A DNA stretch of 64,000 bases from Williamsia herbipolensis (GTDB lineage: Bacteria; Actinomycetota; Actinomycetes; Mycobacteriales; Mycobacteriaceae). Positions 8,104-16,998 of the stretch are shown here, in pieces. The notes beneath the pieces are model-generated. The model was given only the letters and a program-made list of their open reading frames with translations. It did not search any database and was not told the DNA's origin. Location of the stretch: positions 62,001 through 126,000 of the forward strand of contig NZ_JXYP01000036.1 in the NCBI RefSeq assembly GCF_000964005.1. Direction: 5' to 3'. A program made the position numbers and the translations under genes. Each line of letters opens with the position of its first letter. Within the stretch, counting starts at the first letter, position 1.

Positions 8104-9430
8104 AGACCAGGTCGGCGAGTGCGGCGGTGAGACGGTCGATGTCGTCGGACCCGGTGCCGACACCGAAGCTGACCCGTACCGCCCCTTCGGGATGGCCCAG
8201 GTGGTGGAGCAGCGGGTGGGCGCAGAAGCGGCCGTCGCGGACACCGATGCCGTGGGTGTCGTTGAGGTGTTCGGCCACCGCGCGCGGTGAGTGACCGGCG
8301 ACGGTGAACGCGGCGATACCGACGCGGTCGCGGCTGTCGGACCAGATCGAGAGTCGCCTCACGCCGTCGATCCCGTCGAGCGCGTCGTCGAAACGGGTGC
8401 GCAGCCGATGCTCGTGCAGCCCGATCCGCTCGAAACCGAGATCGTCGATCGCGACGCAGGCCGCGGCGATCGCGATGGCGCCCAACACGTTCGGGGTCCC
8501 GCCCTCGTGGCGTGCGGGTCCGCTGCGCCAGGCCACCTCGAGAGCGTCATCGGTCGGGGGCACGTCGGCCGTCGCGCCGCCGCCGGCGAGGTAGGGCTCG
8601 GCGGCGTCGAGCCAGTCGCCGCGGCCGACGAGGACGCCACATCCGAAGGGCGCGTACAGCTTGTGGCCCGAGAACACGAGGTAGTCGATGCCGTGTCCGG
8701 CGACGGTGATCGCGCGATGCGGGGCGAGCTGGGCGGCATCGACGAGGACGCGGGCACCCGCGTCGTGGGCGATGTCGGCGAGCTTCGCCAGGGGCAGCAC
8801 CTCACCGGTCACTTTCGATGCGCCGGTGACGGCGAGCAGCGCCGCGGGAGCGCGGTGGAGTTCGGCGGCCAACCCGTCGAGCGTTGCTGCGACGGTGGGG
8901 CGACAGGTCACCACGCGGCACTTGCGGTCGAGCTCCGGCTTCGCCTTCGTGTCCGCCCCGGAACGCTGCCACGGCAACAGGTTCGCGTGGTGCTCGACAT
9001 CGAGGACCACGGTGTCGCCGGGGACGGCGCGGGCCAGGAGGTTGATGCCGTCGGTGGTGTTGCGGGTGAAGATCACGTGGTCGTCGGCGCGGGCGCGTAC
9101 AAAGCCGGCCACGACCGCCCGGGCGTTCTCGTAGCGGGCCGTCGCGAGCTGCGACAGGTGCCCGGCACCGCGGTGCACGCTGGCGTACTGCGGCAACGCC
9201 TGGGCGATCTCGGTGGCGACGGCGGTGAGGGCGGGCGCGCTGGCGGCGTAGTCGCCGTTGACGTAGCGCACGCGACCTGCGGCGCAGTCGACGGTCTCGT
9301 GCGCACCCACGACGTCGGCGATCGGGTACACCGGCGCGAGGTCGGCGGGGGCAGGTGTGATGTCGGTGACAGACAGGATGGTCCTCGTTCTCGTCAGAGG
9401 ACTCCGTGCGAGGAGTCCGCGCTTGCTCAC
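8093..9430 (-). CDS. Class V aminotransferase, cysteine desulfurase-like
   Basis: The protein has 445 residues and the fold of PLP-dependent NifS/SufS-type enzymes. The N-terminal substrate region is VRYVNGDYAASAPALTAVA, HANLLPW lies near residue 155, and the PLP lysine is in VFSGHKLYAPFGCGVLVG. A glycine-rich end FCAHPLLHHLG and VRVSFGVGTGSDDIDRL close the protein. No SufE or IscU partner is adjacent, so whether it supplies sulfur or acts on another amino acid is open. The GTG at 9430 follows GAGGTGGAC. It is divergent from the isochorismate synthase. Confidence 0.85.
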   Translation of the reverse strand: MSKRGLLARSPLTRTRTILSVTDITPAPADLAPVYPIADVVGAHETVDCAAGRVRYVNGDYAASAPALTAVATEIAQALPQYASVHRGAGHLSQLATARYENARAVVAGFVRARADDHVIFTRNTTDGINLLARAVPGDTVVLDVEHHANLLPWQRSGADTKAKPELDRKCRVVTCRPTVAATLDGLAAELHRAPAALLAVTGASKVTGEVLPLAKLADIAHDAGARVLVDAAQLAPHRAITVAGHGIDYLVFSGHKLYAPFGCGVLVGRGDWLDAAEPYLAGGGATADVPPTDDALEVAWRSGPARHEGGTPNVLGAIAIAAACVAIDDLGFERIGLHEHRLRTRFDDALDGIDGVRRLSIWSDSRDRVGIAAFTVAGHSPRAVAEHLNDTHGIGVRDGRFCAHPLLHHLGHPEGAVRVSFGVGTGSDDIDRLTAALADLVSRT

Positions 9431-9670
9431 GTCCACCTCGGACGCGGCCTGGTCGTCACCCGGAGCACCCCACCGCGGTTGGAGGGTTGCCGGTCAGCAA
9501 GCCGGGGCTGTGCGCTGACACTCATGACCTGGCAATGAGACTGACCGCCGACCGCACCCGGTGTCAATCGCGATGTGGCGCGCGACACACCGCGGTGACC
9601 TCACGACGACATCGTGGTGGGCGGATTTGCGGTCACGGTGATCGCAAGGCCCGCGGGTAGCGTTGATCGC

Positions 9671-10771
9671 GTGTCCTTCCATTTGTCCCGCCCGCACGGT
9701 TGCGTGCACGCGGGCACCCCGGTGGCGCGGTTCGCCGACGCCGCCGACGCCGTCGACGCGATCGCCCGGGGACGCCGCGACGGCACCCCGGTCGCCGTGG
9801 TCGGGGCCATCGCGTTCGACGAGGCCGCACCGGACGCGCTGATGGCCGTCGGCGCCCTCGAGCACCGCGAGCCCGATACCGGCTCGGCCCCGGCGCATGC
9901 CGTACCGGTCACCCTCACCGCGACGATCCCGGCACCGGAGGTCCACGTCGCCCGCGTGGCCGCGGTGATCGACCGGATCGCCGCGGGCGCGGCCGACAAG
10001 GTGGTGCTCGCCCGAGCCATCGAGTTGGTCGCCGCCGAGCCCCTCGACATCGACGCGGTGGTCGCCGCGCTGGCGGCGGGCAACCACGAACACAACGCCT
10101 TTCGGGTCGACCTCTCGGCCGCCGGCGGCGACTTCGTCGGACGCACACTGGTGGGGGCGAGCCCGGAGTCGTTGGTGCACAAGACCGGCGACCGCGTGAC
10201 GTGCCGCCCGTACGCCGGGTCGGCGCCGCGATCGAGTGACCCGGCGATCGACGCCGCCCGGGCGGCCGCGCTGCTCGACTCGGCGAAGGATCGGCACGAG
10301 CACCGGATCGTCGTCGACTATCTGACGTCGGTGTTGGGACCGCTGTGCACGACATTGACGGTGCCCGAGGAGCCGATCCTGCTGAGCACCGGCGAGATGT
10401 GGCACCTCGCCACCCCGATCGAGGGTGTACTCCGCGACCCCACGATGACGTCGCTGGATCTCGCGCTGGTCCTGCACCCGACCCCGGCCATCTGCGGCAC
10501 GCCGAACGCGGCGGCCCGGGATCTGATCCTCGCCACCGAGGAGCCCCGCGACTTCTACGCGGGGGCCGTCGGCTGGTCCGACACCGCCGGCGACGGCGAG
10601 TGGATGGTGAGCATCCGCTGCGCCGAGATCGCCGCCGACCGTCGGACTATCCGCGCGTGGTCGGGTGGCGGGGTTGTCGCGCAATCCGATCCCGATGCCG
10701 AACTCGCCGAGACCACCGCCAAGTTCGGCACCGTCCTGCGCGCCCTGGGCTGTACCGACCTCCTGGCCTGA
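9671..10771 (+). CDS. entC: Isochorismate synthase (MenF/EntC type)
   Basis: The protein has 366 residues. It converts chorismate to isochorismate for menaquinone or aryl-capped siderophores. Chorismate-binding-domain motifs include KVVLARAIEL, TCRPYAGSAPRS, LDSAKDRHEHRIVVDYL, LSTGEMWHLATPIEG, LHPTPAICGTPNAAA and RDFYAGAVGW. The GTG at 9671 sits seven bases after TAGCGT, suggesting a leaderless mRNA. No further menaquinone or siderophore genes adjoin it and no IdeR box was seen upstream, so the pathway is undecided between men and ent roles. Confidence 0.9.
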   Translation: MSFHLSRPHGCVHAGTPVARFADAADAVDAIARGRRDGTPVAVVGAIAFDEAAPDALMAVGALEHREPDTGSAPAHAVPVTLTATIPAPEVHVARVAAVIDRIAAGAADKVVLARAIELVAAEPLDIDAVVAALAAGNHEHNAFRVDLSAAGGDFVGRTLVGASPESLVHKTGDRVTCRPYAGSAPRSSDPAIDAARAAALLDSAKDRHEHRIVVDYLTSVLGPLCTTLTVPEEPILLSTGEMWHLATPIEGVLRDPTMTSLDLALVLHPTPAICGTPNAAARDLILATEEPRDFYAGAVGWSDTAGDGEWMVSIRCAEIAADRRTIRAWSGGGVVAQSDPDAELAETTAKFGTVLRALGCTDLLA

Positions 10772-10824
10772 CCCTCGCGGAGATCACCGGCGACGCGGGC
10801 CGACGTTCCTCCGTGGGTGAGCGG

Positions 10825-11460
10825 TCAGCCGGGTTCGGTGTCGGCGAGGCGGCGATCACGGTGACGGTTGCGCCACCAGGCGATGCCGACGTACACCAGG
10901 GCCGCGCCACCGACGACGAGCCCGCCGTAGAGCAGGAGTCGCGCACCGACCGCCGCTCCCACGAGATACCCGATCATGCCGACCGCGATGACCCAGATCA
11001 GTCCACCGATGACGTTGGCGGTCAGATACAGCTTCACCGCCATGCGGCTCATCCCGGCGACGAACGGTGTCAGCGTGCGGACGTAGCCCACCCAGCGGGC
11101 GGCGATCACCGCGGGGATGCCGCGGTGCTGCACCGCGTGGGCCACCTTGTCCCACCGTTCGGCGCCGATGCGCCGCCCCAGTCTCGACTCGAGCATCCGC
11201 GGTCCGAAATGTCGCCCGAGCGTGAAACCTGTTGCGTCACCGGCGATCGCGGCCACACATGCGCCCGCGATCAGCACACCGATGCTGGTGTCGCCGACCG
11301 CGGCGGCCACCCCTCCGGTGAGCAGGGCGGTCTCGCCGGGGAGCACGAGACCCACCAGGGCGGCGGACTCGAGAAACACGAGCGCCCACACCAGCAGGTA
11401 CACGACCCAGGGCGGTGTCGTGGTGATGATCTCGACGATCCAGTCGATGACCGCCTGCAT
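10825..11460 (-). CDS. DedA-family membrane protein
   Basis: The protein has 211 residues and about five membrane spans. DedA hallmarks are GLVLPGETALLTGG near residue 38, GDATGFTLGRHFG, and ARWVGYVRTLTPFVAGMSRM with the conserved arginines. Family members act in the half-transport or flipping of lipid carriers such as undecaprenyl phosphate or in membrane homeostasis; the exact lipid is not predictable. It lies 24 bases downstream of metZ on the same strand, and a second DedA paralogue is at 41.7 kb. The C-terminus is Arg-rich and cytoplasmic. Confidence 0.9.
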   Translation of the reverse strand: MQAVIDWIVEIITTTPPWVVYLLVWALVFLESAALVGLVLPGETALLTGGVAAAVGDTSIGVLIAGACVAAIAGDATGFTLGRHFGPRMLESRLGRRIGAERWDKVAHAVQHRGIPAVIAARWVGYVRTLTPFVAGMSRMAVKLYLTANVIGGLIWVIAVGMIGYLVGAAVGARLLLYGGLVVGGAALVYVGIAWWRNRHRDRRLADTEPG

Positions 11461-11484
11461 GAGGTGCGTCCCGCGGCGGCGGGT

Positions 11485-12690
11485 TTAGAGCGCCCGGTCG
11501 AGGTCGGCGAGCAGGTCGTCGACGCCCTCGAGGCCCACCGACAGGCGAACGACCCCGTCGGACAGGCCGATCGCCGCCCTGCCCTCGGGCCCCATCGCCC
11601 GGTGGGTGGTGGTCGCCGGGTGGGTGATGAGCGACTTCGCGTCACCCAGGTTGTTCGAGATGTCGATGATCTGCAGCCCGTCGAGGACCTCGAACGCGCG
11701 CGCCTTGCCGCCGATCCCGGCCGGGTCACTGAGCTCGAAGGTGACCACGGTGCCACCGCCGGTCATCTGCGACGTCGCCAGCTCGTACTGCGGATGTGAC
11801 TGCAGGAACGGGTATTTGACCCACTTGACGCGCGGATCGTCTTCGAGGAACTGCGCGATGCGCAACGCCGAGCCGACCGCCGCGTCCACACGCAGACGGA
11901 GGGTCTCCATGCCCTTGAGCAGGGTCCACGCGTTGAAGGGACTCATCGCGGGTCCGGTGTGCCGCATCAGCGTCTGCACGGGACCGTCGATGTACTCCTT
12001 GGAGCCCAACACCGCACCGCCCATCACCCGGCCCTGGCCGTCGATGTGTTTGGTGCCGGAGTACACGACGACGTCGGCGCCGAGATCGTGACCACGCTGC
12101 AGGAGCGGCGTGGCGAAGACGTTGTCCAACACCACCTGCGCGCCGGCGGCGTGCGCCATCTCCGACACGCGCGCCACGTCGACGAGGGACTGCATCGGGT
12201 TCGACGGTGTCTCGAAGAACACCGCGGTGGTCGGCACCGACAGCGCCTCTTTCCACTGGTCGAGGTCCTCGCCGTCGACGAAGACGGTCTCGACACCCCA
12301 GCGGGGCAGGATCTCGTTGCACACCACGAAGCACGATCCGAAGAGACTGCGCCCGGCCACGAGGCGGTCACCGGCCTTCAGCAGTGCACCCAGGGAGACG
12401 AACACCGCGGCCATACCGCTGGCGGTGGCGAAGCACGCCTCCGACCCCTCGAGCAGGCGCAGTCGTTCCTGGAACATGGCGACCGTGGGGTTGCCGTAGC
12501 GGGAGTAGACGAAGCGTTCGTCCTCACCGGTGAACGCGCGTTCGGCGGCGGCGGCCGAGGAGTACACGTAGCCGGAGTTGAGGAACATCGCCTCGGAGGT
12601 CTCGTCGAACTGCGAGCGCATCAGCCCGCCGCGCACCCCGATGGTCTCCGGCGAGACCCCTTCGGGCAGTGGCGATCCCCCGCCGATCAC
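11485..12690 (-). CDS. metZ: O-succinylhomoserine sulfhydrylase
   Basis: The protein has 401 residues and is a Cys/Met metabolism PLP enzyme. It makes homocysteine directly from O-succinylhomoserine and sulfide. The PLP lysine is in VVVYSGTKHIDGQGRVMGGAVLG; other marks are RYGNPTVAMFQERL, ATASGMAAVF and SLGDAKSLITHPATTTH near the end. The GTG at 12690 is the first start after the in-frame stop of the rhodanese gene, 30 bases upstream. Rhodanese-metZ order matches Rv0390-Rv0391 and suggests coupled sulfur transfer. Confidence 0.93.
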   Translation of the reverse strand: MIGGGSPLPEGVSPETIGVRGGLMRSQFDETSEAMFLNSGYVYSSAAAAERAFTGEDERFVYSRYGNPTVAMFQERLRLLEGSEACFATASGMAAVFVSLGALLKAGDRLVAGRSLFGSCFVVCNEILPRWGVETVFVDGEDLDQWKEALSVPTTAVFFETPSNPMQSLVDVARVSEMAHAAGAQVVLDNVFATPLLQRGHDLGADVVVYSGTKHIDGQGRVMGGAVLGSKEYIDGPVQTLMRHTGPAMSPFNAWTLLKGMETLRLRVDAAVGSALRIAQFLEDDPRVKWVKYPFLQSHPQYELATSQMTGGGTVVTFELSDPAGIGGKARAFEVLDGLQIIDISNNLGDAKSLITHPATTTHRAMGPEGRAAIGLSDGVVRLSVGLEGVDDLLADLDRAL

Positions 12691-12720
12691 CGTCGTGCGC
12701 CCGTCACGACCGACGTCCCG

Positions 12721-13134
12721 TCACGACTGGCGCCAGGGCAGGCCCTGGGCTTTCCAGCCCACGACGCCGCGTTGGCCGTCGGGACCCAGGCCGCCCTCGA
12801 AGCCCTCGGAGATGTTGTAGGCCTGCGCGATCCCGTCGGCGGTCGCGGCCTCGGCGGCACCCACCGAGCGCTGACCCGACCGGCAGAGGAACAGGACCTG
12901 CTGGTCGTCGGTCACACCGGCGTCGCGGAGCTGGGAGACGAAGTGCGGGTTGCGCTGCCCGTCGGGGAAGCCGACCCACTCGATCAGCACGACCTGCTTG
13001 CCGATCTCGGACAGCTCGGGAATGCCCACGTAGGACCACTCGGCGCGGGTTCGCACGTCGACGAGCACCGCGTCGGCGTCGGAACGGAGGATGTCCCAGG
13101 CCTGCTGGGGGGTCAGATCACCTGCGTAGCTCAC
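12721..13134 (-). CDS. Rhodanese-like sulfurtransferase
   Basis: The protein has 137 residues and a single rhodanese domain. The active-site loop is FLCRSGQRS with the persulfide cysteine, preceded by VLVDVRTRAEWSYVGIPEL (CH2A-type). It may carry sulfane sulfur to the downstream homocysteine synthase. The GTG at 13134 gives VSYAGDLTPQQAW, matching the start of the mycobacterial orthologue. The open frame continues far upstream but has no homology there. Confidence 0.9.
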   Translation of the reverse strand: MSYAGDLTPQQAWDILRSDADAVLVDVRTRAEWSYVGIPELSEIGKQVVLIEWVGFPDGQRNPHFVSQLRDAGVTDDQQVLFLCRSGQRSVGAAEAATADGIAQAYNISEGFEGGLGPDGQRGVVGWKAQGLPWRQS

Positions 13135-13202
13135 CTGAGAAGCGTTGCACACACCGCACCCGCCGCGCATCCGGGCACCGCCCCTCTCCCGGGCCGGACG
13201 GA

Positions 13203-13697
13203 TCACGGCCCCTTCGCGCCGCAGACCTTCCAGTCCTCGCTGGCCTTCACCAGCGTGATCGGCAGCACCTCGTCCTTCGGGTTCTTGGTGTAGCGCCAGT
13301 GCATGTTGGCCGTCGCCGAGGAACCGGTGACCGCGGTCTCGGTGATGTCGGTGATGGTGATGTTCCCGTGCTCGGCGCGGGAGGCCTGGCCGCTCTTCTC
13401 GAAGGCCTCGTCGGTCGGGAACGAGGGTTGCAGCAGGTCGGCGGGGCAGCTCAGGGTGCGGAACTGGTCGTAGTTCACCGCGTTCTTGGCCGTGTAGTAG
13501 TCGTTGATCGCCCTGGTGACCTTGGCGCTCTCGGTGAGACGTTCGGAACCGGGCTTGATCACGTGGAACAGCGCGATGGTCCCCACCGCGAGAACCACGA
13601 TCACGACGGCCACGAGGAACGGCCACGCCGCCTTCCACCCGGGGTCGTCGGACGCGCCGGGATCGAGGGAGGGCGAGGGGGTGTCGGTCGAGGCCAT
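13203..13697 (-). CDS. Membrane-anchored protein with DUF4878-like extracytoplasmic domain
   Basis: The protein has 164 residues. A short Ser/Pro-rich cytoplasmic segment is followed by one membrane span at about residues 24-46 (AAWPFLVAVVIVVLAVGTIAL) and an outside domain ending NPKDEVLPITLVKASEDWKVC. Two cysteines (LSCPADL and the C-terminal KVC) could form a disulfide. The domain pattern resembles the C-terminal part of the 39.1 kb protein, which also ends DWKVC. Function is unknown. The ATG at 13697 lies eight bases after TAGGAT, so it may be leaderless. Confidence 0.8.
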   Translation of the reverse strand: MASTDTPSPSLDPGASDDPGWKAAWPFLVAVVIVVLAVGTIALFHVIKPGSERLTESAKVTRAINDYYTAKNAVNYDQFRTLSCPADLLQPSFPTDEAFEKSGQASRAEHGNITITDITETAVTGSSATANMHWRYTKNPKDEVLPITLVKASEDWKVCGAKGP

Positions 13698-13763
13698 GGC
13701 AGCGATCCTATCGACGCGGGGGCAAGGGCGGATTTGCCCGGATCGGCTCGCCTCTGCCAATGT

Positions 13764-13782
13764 GGAGGTGAGGCTATCCTTA
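13764..13782 (+). promoter_or_regulatory. IdeR/DtxR-type iron box
   Basis: The 19 bases match the IdeR consensus TTAGGTTAGGCTAACCTAA at 14 positions, with the core AGGCTATCCT. The box ends nine bases before the start codon of an iron-siderophore binding lipoprotein, where a bound Fe(II)-IdeR would block transcription. Confidence 0.65.
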
Positions 13783-13791
13783 GGAGAATCG

Positions 13792-14802
13792 ATGCACCGC
13801 CGCGTACTCACCCCGCTCGTCGCCACTGTCACCGCCGTCGGTCTGGCTCTGACCGTGGGGGCCTGCTCGGCCCCCGACGACTCCGCCGCCTCGAGCAGCT
13901 CGGTCGCGGCCGAGCCGAGCGCGCTGCCGGTGACGATCGATCACCGCTACGGCACCACCACCATCGACGCCACCGCTGCCCGCATCGCGACGCTGGGACC
14001 CGGAGACGGCGACACCCTGCTGGCCCTGGGCATCACCCCGACCACGATGGTCCCGTTCTCCGACCCCACCGAGAAGACCGTGATCGCGCCCTGGAACGAG
14101 AAGGCGCTCGAGGGCAAGGAGCCCGTCGTGCTCGGACAGGGGTCCCAGGACCTCTCCTCGGTCATCCCGAAGGCCCTGGCCACCAACCCCGATCTGATCC
14201 TTGCCGTGAACAACGCGGTGACCCGGTCGCAGTACGACAACCTCGCGAAGGTCGCCCCGACCGTCGTGCGCCCCGAGCAGTACCAGGACTGGACGGTGCC
14301 GTGGACGGCGTCGACCACCGAGATCGGTCGGGCGGTGGGCAAGCCCGCCGAGACCGCGAAGCTCATCAGCGCGACGGAGAAGGAATTCACCGACGCGAAG
14401 GCCGCGAACCCGCAGCTGGTCGGTCGCACCGGTGCGGTCGTGATCGGATCGGCCGGCGGGGGCCTGAGCATCTACAGCCCCGGCGACGGTCGCGGCCAGA
14501 TGCTCACCAACCTGGGCCTCGAGTTCCCGGCGTCGCTGCAGCCGAGCATCACCAACGGGTTCTACGGCTCGATCTCCGACGAGAACCTCGGCCTGCTCGG
14601 CGGACTCGACAAACTCGTCGTCGTCGACTGGCAGGGCTCCACCGACGCCCTGCGCGCCAACCCCGCGTTCATGAACCTCGACGTCGTCAAGCGTGGTGAC
14701 GTGGTGTTCCTCGACCAGGTGACCGGCAGCGCGATGTCGGTGCCGACCGTGCTGACGATCCCGTGGGTGCTGCAGAAGCTGGTGCCGCAGCTCGCGAGCT
14801 GA
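13792..14802 (+). CDS. Iron-siderophore ABC transporter, substrate-binding lipoprotein
   Basis: The protein has 336 residues. A signal peptide ends in the lipobox LTVGAC, giving a lipid-anchored protein outside the membrane. The class III periplasmic-binding fold is seen in RIATLGPGDGDTLLALGITPTTMV, LATNPDLILAVNN, YDNLAKVAPTVV and a C-terminal NPAFMNLDVVKRGDVVFL. It should capture a ferric siderophore or xenosiderophore for the FecCD-type permeases at 17.6-20.6 kb. The ATG at 13792 follows AGGAGA. Confidence 0.92.
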   Translation: MHRRVLTPLVATVTAVGLALTVGACSAPDDSAASSSSVAAEPSALPVTIDHRYGTTTIDATAARIATLGPGDGDTLLALGITPTTMVPFSDPTEKTVIAPWNEKALEGKEPVVLGQGSQDLSSVIPKALATNPDLILAVNNAVTRSQYDNLAKVAPTVVRPEQYQDWTVPWTASTTEIGRAVGKPAETAKLISATEKEFTDAKAANPQLVGRTGAVVIGSAGGGLSIYSPGDGRGQMLTNLGLEFPASLQPSITNGFYGSISDENLGLLGGLDKLVVVDWQGSTDALRANPAFMNLDVVKRGDVVFLDQVTGSAMSVPTVLTIPWVLQKLVPQLAS

Positions 14803-14946
14803 CCGGCGAACACCCCAGGTGATCGGCACCATAGGCGATTAGCGCCGGACGTGGGCCGACGCCTACCGTGGTGGGAGATTTTGTTTCGCTGCATGGCCCC
14901 GAAAGAATGCGGCCCCAGAAGAACGAACAGAAGGTAAGTCCGAATC

Positions 14947-16326
14947 ATGAGCGCAGACACACGTCCGTTGCGAGTCGCCATCGTCGGCGCGGGACCCGCC
15001 GGGATCTATGCGGCCGACGCGCTGATGAAATCCGACACCGCTTCTGAGCGGGGTGTGTCGATCGATCTGTTCGAGCGGATGCCGGCCCCGTTCGGCCTGA
15101 TCCGCTACGGGGTGGCTCCGGATCATCCGCGGATCAAGGGCATCATCACCGCCCTGCACAAGGTCCTCGACAAGCCGCAGGTCCGGTTGCTGGGCAATGT
15201 AGATTACGGCACCGACATCACCCTCGACGACCTGCGCAACTTCTATGACGCGGTGATCTTCTCCACCGGCGCCACCGACGACCGCGGCATGCAGATCCCC
15301 GGCATCGACCTCGACGGCTCCTACGGTGCCGCGCAGTTCGTCGCCTGGTACGACGGACACCCCGACTTCTCCCGCACCTGGCCGCTGGAGGCGGAAAAGG
15401 TCGCCGTCATCGGCGTCGGCAACGTCGCACTCGACGTCGCACGAGTCCTCGCGAAAACCGGTGACGAGCTGCTGCCCACGGAGATCCCGCCGAACGTCTA
15501 CGACGGACTCAAGGCCAACAAGGCCGTCGAGGTCCATGTGTTCGGCCGCCGCGGACCCGCCCAGGCCAAGTTCACCCCGCTCGAACTCAAAGAACTCGAC
15601 CACTCTCCGAACATCGAGGTCATCGTCGACCCCGAGGACATCGACTACGACGAGGGCTCCGCCGTCGCCCGGCGCGGGTCGAAGATCACCGACCAGGTCG
15701 CCACGATCATCGAGAACTACGCCATCCGCGAGCCCGGTGACCGCCCCCACAAACTGTTCCTGCACTTCTTCGAGAGCCCCGTGGAGATCCTGGGTGAGGA
15801 CGGCAAGGTCGTCGGGTTGCGGACCGAACGGACCCAGCTCGACGGGACCGGCAATGTGAAGCCGACCGGCAAGACCACCGACTGGGAGATCGGCGCGGTC
15901 TATCGCGCCGTCGGGTACCTGTCGGACAACCTGCCCGCGATCCCGTTCGACGAGCAGGCCGGGGTCATCCCCAACGAGTCGGGCCGGATCTTCGACGAGG
16001 GCGAGCATCTGACCGGGTTGTACACCACCGGGTGGGTCAAACGTGGACCGATCGGCCTGATCGGGCACACCAAGGGTGATGCGAACGAGACCGTCGACTG
16101 CATCCTCGACGACATGAAGGCCGGCGCCCTCAACACCCCGGCCAGCCCCACCGAGGCCTCGGTCGTCGAGCTCCTCGAATCCCGCAACGTGCCGTTCACC
16201 ACGTGGGACGGCTGGTACCGACTCGACGAACACGAACGCAAACTCGGCGAAGCCGAAGGCCGCGAACGCATCAAGGTCGTCGAACGCGAAGACATGCTCG
16301 CCGCCGCCGAACCCGACAAGGTCTGA
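14947..16326 (+). CDS. fprA: NADPH-ferredoxin reductase, FprA type
   Basis: The protein has 459 residues. It passes electrons from NADPH via FAD to ferredoxins. The FAD dinucleotide fold is VAIVGAGPAGIYAADAL at residues 9-25, followed by FERMPAPFGLIRYGVAPDHP. The NADP fold is VAVIGVGNVALDVARVL near 155, and GWVKRGPIGLIGHTKGDA closes the FAD site. It may reduce ferredoxins for cytochromes P450 or help release iron from siderophores, given the iron genes on both sides. The start follows AAGGTAAG. Confidence 0.95.
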   Translation: MSADTRPLRVAIVGAGPAGIYAADALMKSDTASERGVSIDLFERMPAPFGLIRYGVAPDHPRIKGIITALHKVLDKPQVRLLGNVDYGTDITLDDLRNFYDAVIFSTGATDDRGMQIPGIDLDGSYGAAQFVAWYDGHPDFSRTWPLEAEKVAVIGVGNVALDVARVLAKTGDELLPTEIPPNVYDGLKANKAVEVHVFGRRGPAQAKFTPLELKELDHSPNIEVIVDPEDIDYDEGSAVARRGSKITDQVATIIENYAIREPGDRPHKLFLHFFESPVEILGEDGKVVGLRTERTQLDGTGNVKPTGKTTDWEIGAVYRAVGYLSDNLPAIPFDEQAGVIPNESGRIFDEGEHLTGLYTTGWVKRGPIGLIGHTKGDANETVDCILDDMKAGALNTPASPTEASVVELLESRNVPFTTWDGWYRLDEHERKLGEAEGRERIKVVEREDMLAAAEPDKV

Positions 16327-16350
16327 CGCGGCTCCGCCCCCACCCCGCCG

Positions 16351-16468
16351 GTTGGGCACGTAACGACCGCAGTTGGGCACGTAAACGCCGCAGTTGGGCA
16401 CGTAACGACCGCAGTTGGGCACGTAACGACCGCGGTTGGGCACGTAACGACCGCAGTTGGGCATCGGG
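16351..16468 (+). repeat. 21-base tandem array, plus orientation (after fprA)
   Basis: Six units begin at 16351, 16372, 16393, 16414, 16435 and 16456, an exact 21-base period. The consensus is GTTGGGCACGTAACG followed by NCCGCA; the last is truncated. An inverted partner array lies at 16880-16933. Confidence 0.95.
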
Positions 16469-16516
16469 TGGCGTTCGGGCGACGAAATTCGCTGTCGTCC
16501 GGCATCGGTCGGGCGC

Positions 16517-16522
16517 TAGCGT
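16517..16522 (+). promoter_or_regulatory. -10 box of a leaderless promoter
   Basis: TAGCGT is followed by eight bases and the ATG at 16531, with no ribosome-binding site between. This gives the bracketed small gene its own promoter inside the repeat-flanked segment. Confidence 0.5.
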
Positions 16523-16530
16523 CTCCCGTC

Positions 16531-16869
16531 ATGCGCTCCACACTTCGACAGGATCTTCGCGCTGCACTGAGGGCCGGTGACCGCACCGCCGTTGCCGCAC
16601 TGCGTTCGGCCATCGCCGCCATCGACAACGCGCAGGCTCCGTTTGTCGACGACGCCGACCGATCGGGCCCTGCTCGACCGGGCGGTGTCGGTGTGGGCTC
16701 CACCGAGATCGACCGTCTCGAGCTCGACGAGAACGAACTCCGGTCGGTGCTGCGAGCGGAGAGGGACGAGAGCCTCACGGCCGCAGCGCAGTTCGATGCC
16801 CTGGGCCGACCCGACGCCGCCGCCGCGATGCGGGCCCGCGCCGAGGTGGTCGCGCGCTACCTCGACTGA
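16531..16869 (+). CDS. YqeY-like small helical protein
   Basis: The protein has 112 residues and is predicted all-helical. The N-terminal half, LRQDLRAALRAGDRTAVAALRSAIAAIDNAQA, resembles the GatB/YqeY-type motif in which a basic helix leads to an LRSxxxAIxNA segment. The C-terminal half is ELDENELRSVLRAERDESLTAAAQFDALGRPDAAAAMRARAEVVARYL. It may bind tRNA by analogy with YqeY, but this is only inferred. The gene sits alone between two inverted 21-base arrays and has its own promoter. Confidence 0.75.
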   Translation: MRSTLRQDLRAALRAGDRTAVAALRSAIAAIDNAQAPFVDDADRSGPARPGGVGVGSTEIDRLELDENELRSVLRAERDESLTAAAQFDALGRPDAAAAMRARAEVVARYLD

Positions 16870-16879
16870 GTCACCGCCC

Positions 16880-16933
16880 CAGCTGCCCAACTGCGGGCGT
16901 TACCTGCCCAACTGCGGTCGTTACGTGCCCAAC
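16880..16933 (-). repeat. 21-base tandem array, minus orientation
   Basis: Three units, read on the minus strand, begin at 16933, 16912 and 16891. The first matches the consensus of the plus array; the innermost decays after GTTGGGCAGC. Together with 16351-16468 it forms an inverted repeat around one gene. Confidence 0.93.
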
Positions 16934-16945
16934 TGGCGGACGAGA

Positions 16946-16977
16946 ACGGCGGTGACCCCCGAGGGGATCACCGCCGT
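16946..16977. terminator. Hairpin downstream of the secreted-protein gene
   Basis: ACGGCGGTGA pairs with TCACCGCCGT, with a CCCC/GGGG inner stem around CGA. It lies between the stop of the minus-strand secreted protein and the minus-oriented repeat array. Confidence 0.8.
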
Positions 16978-16998
16978 CACGTCGGTCGCGGTCGGGAC

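Noticed and set aside
16351-16468. Possible CRISPR array
   Set aside because: Units are contiguous 21-mers with no spacers between them, and no cas genes are present.
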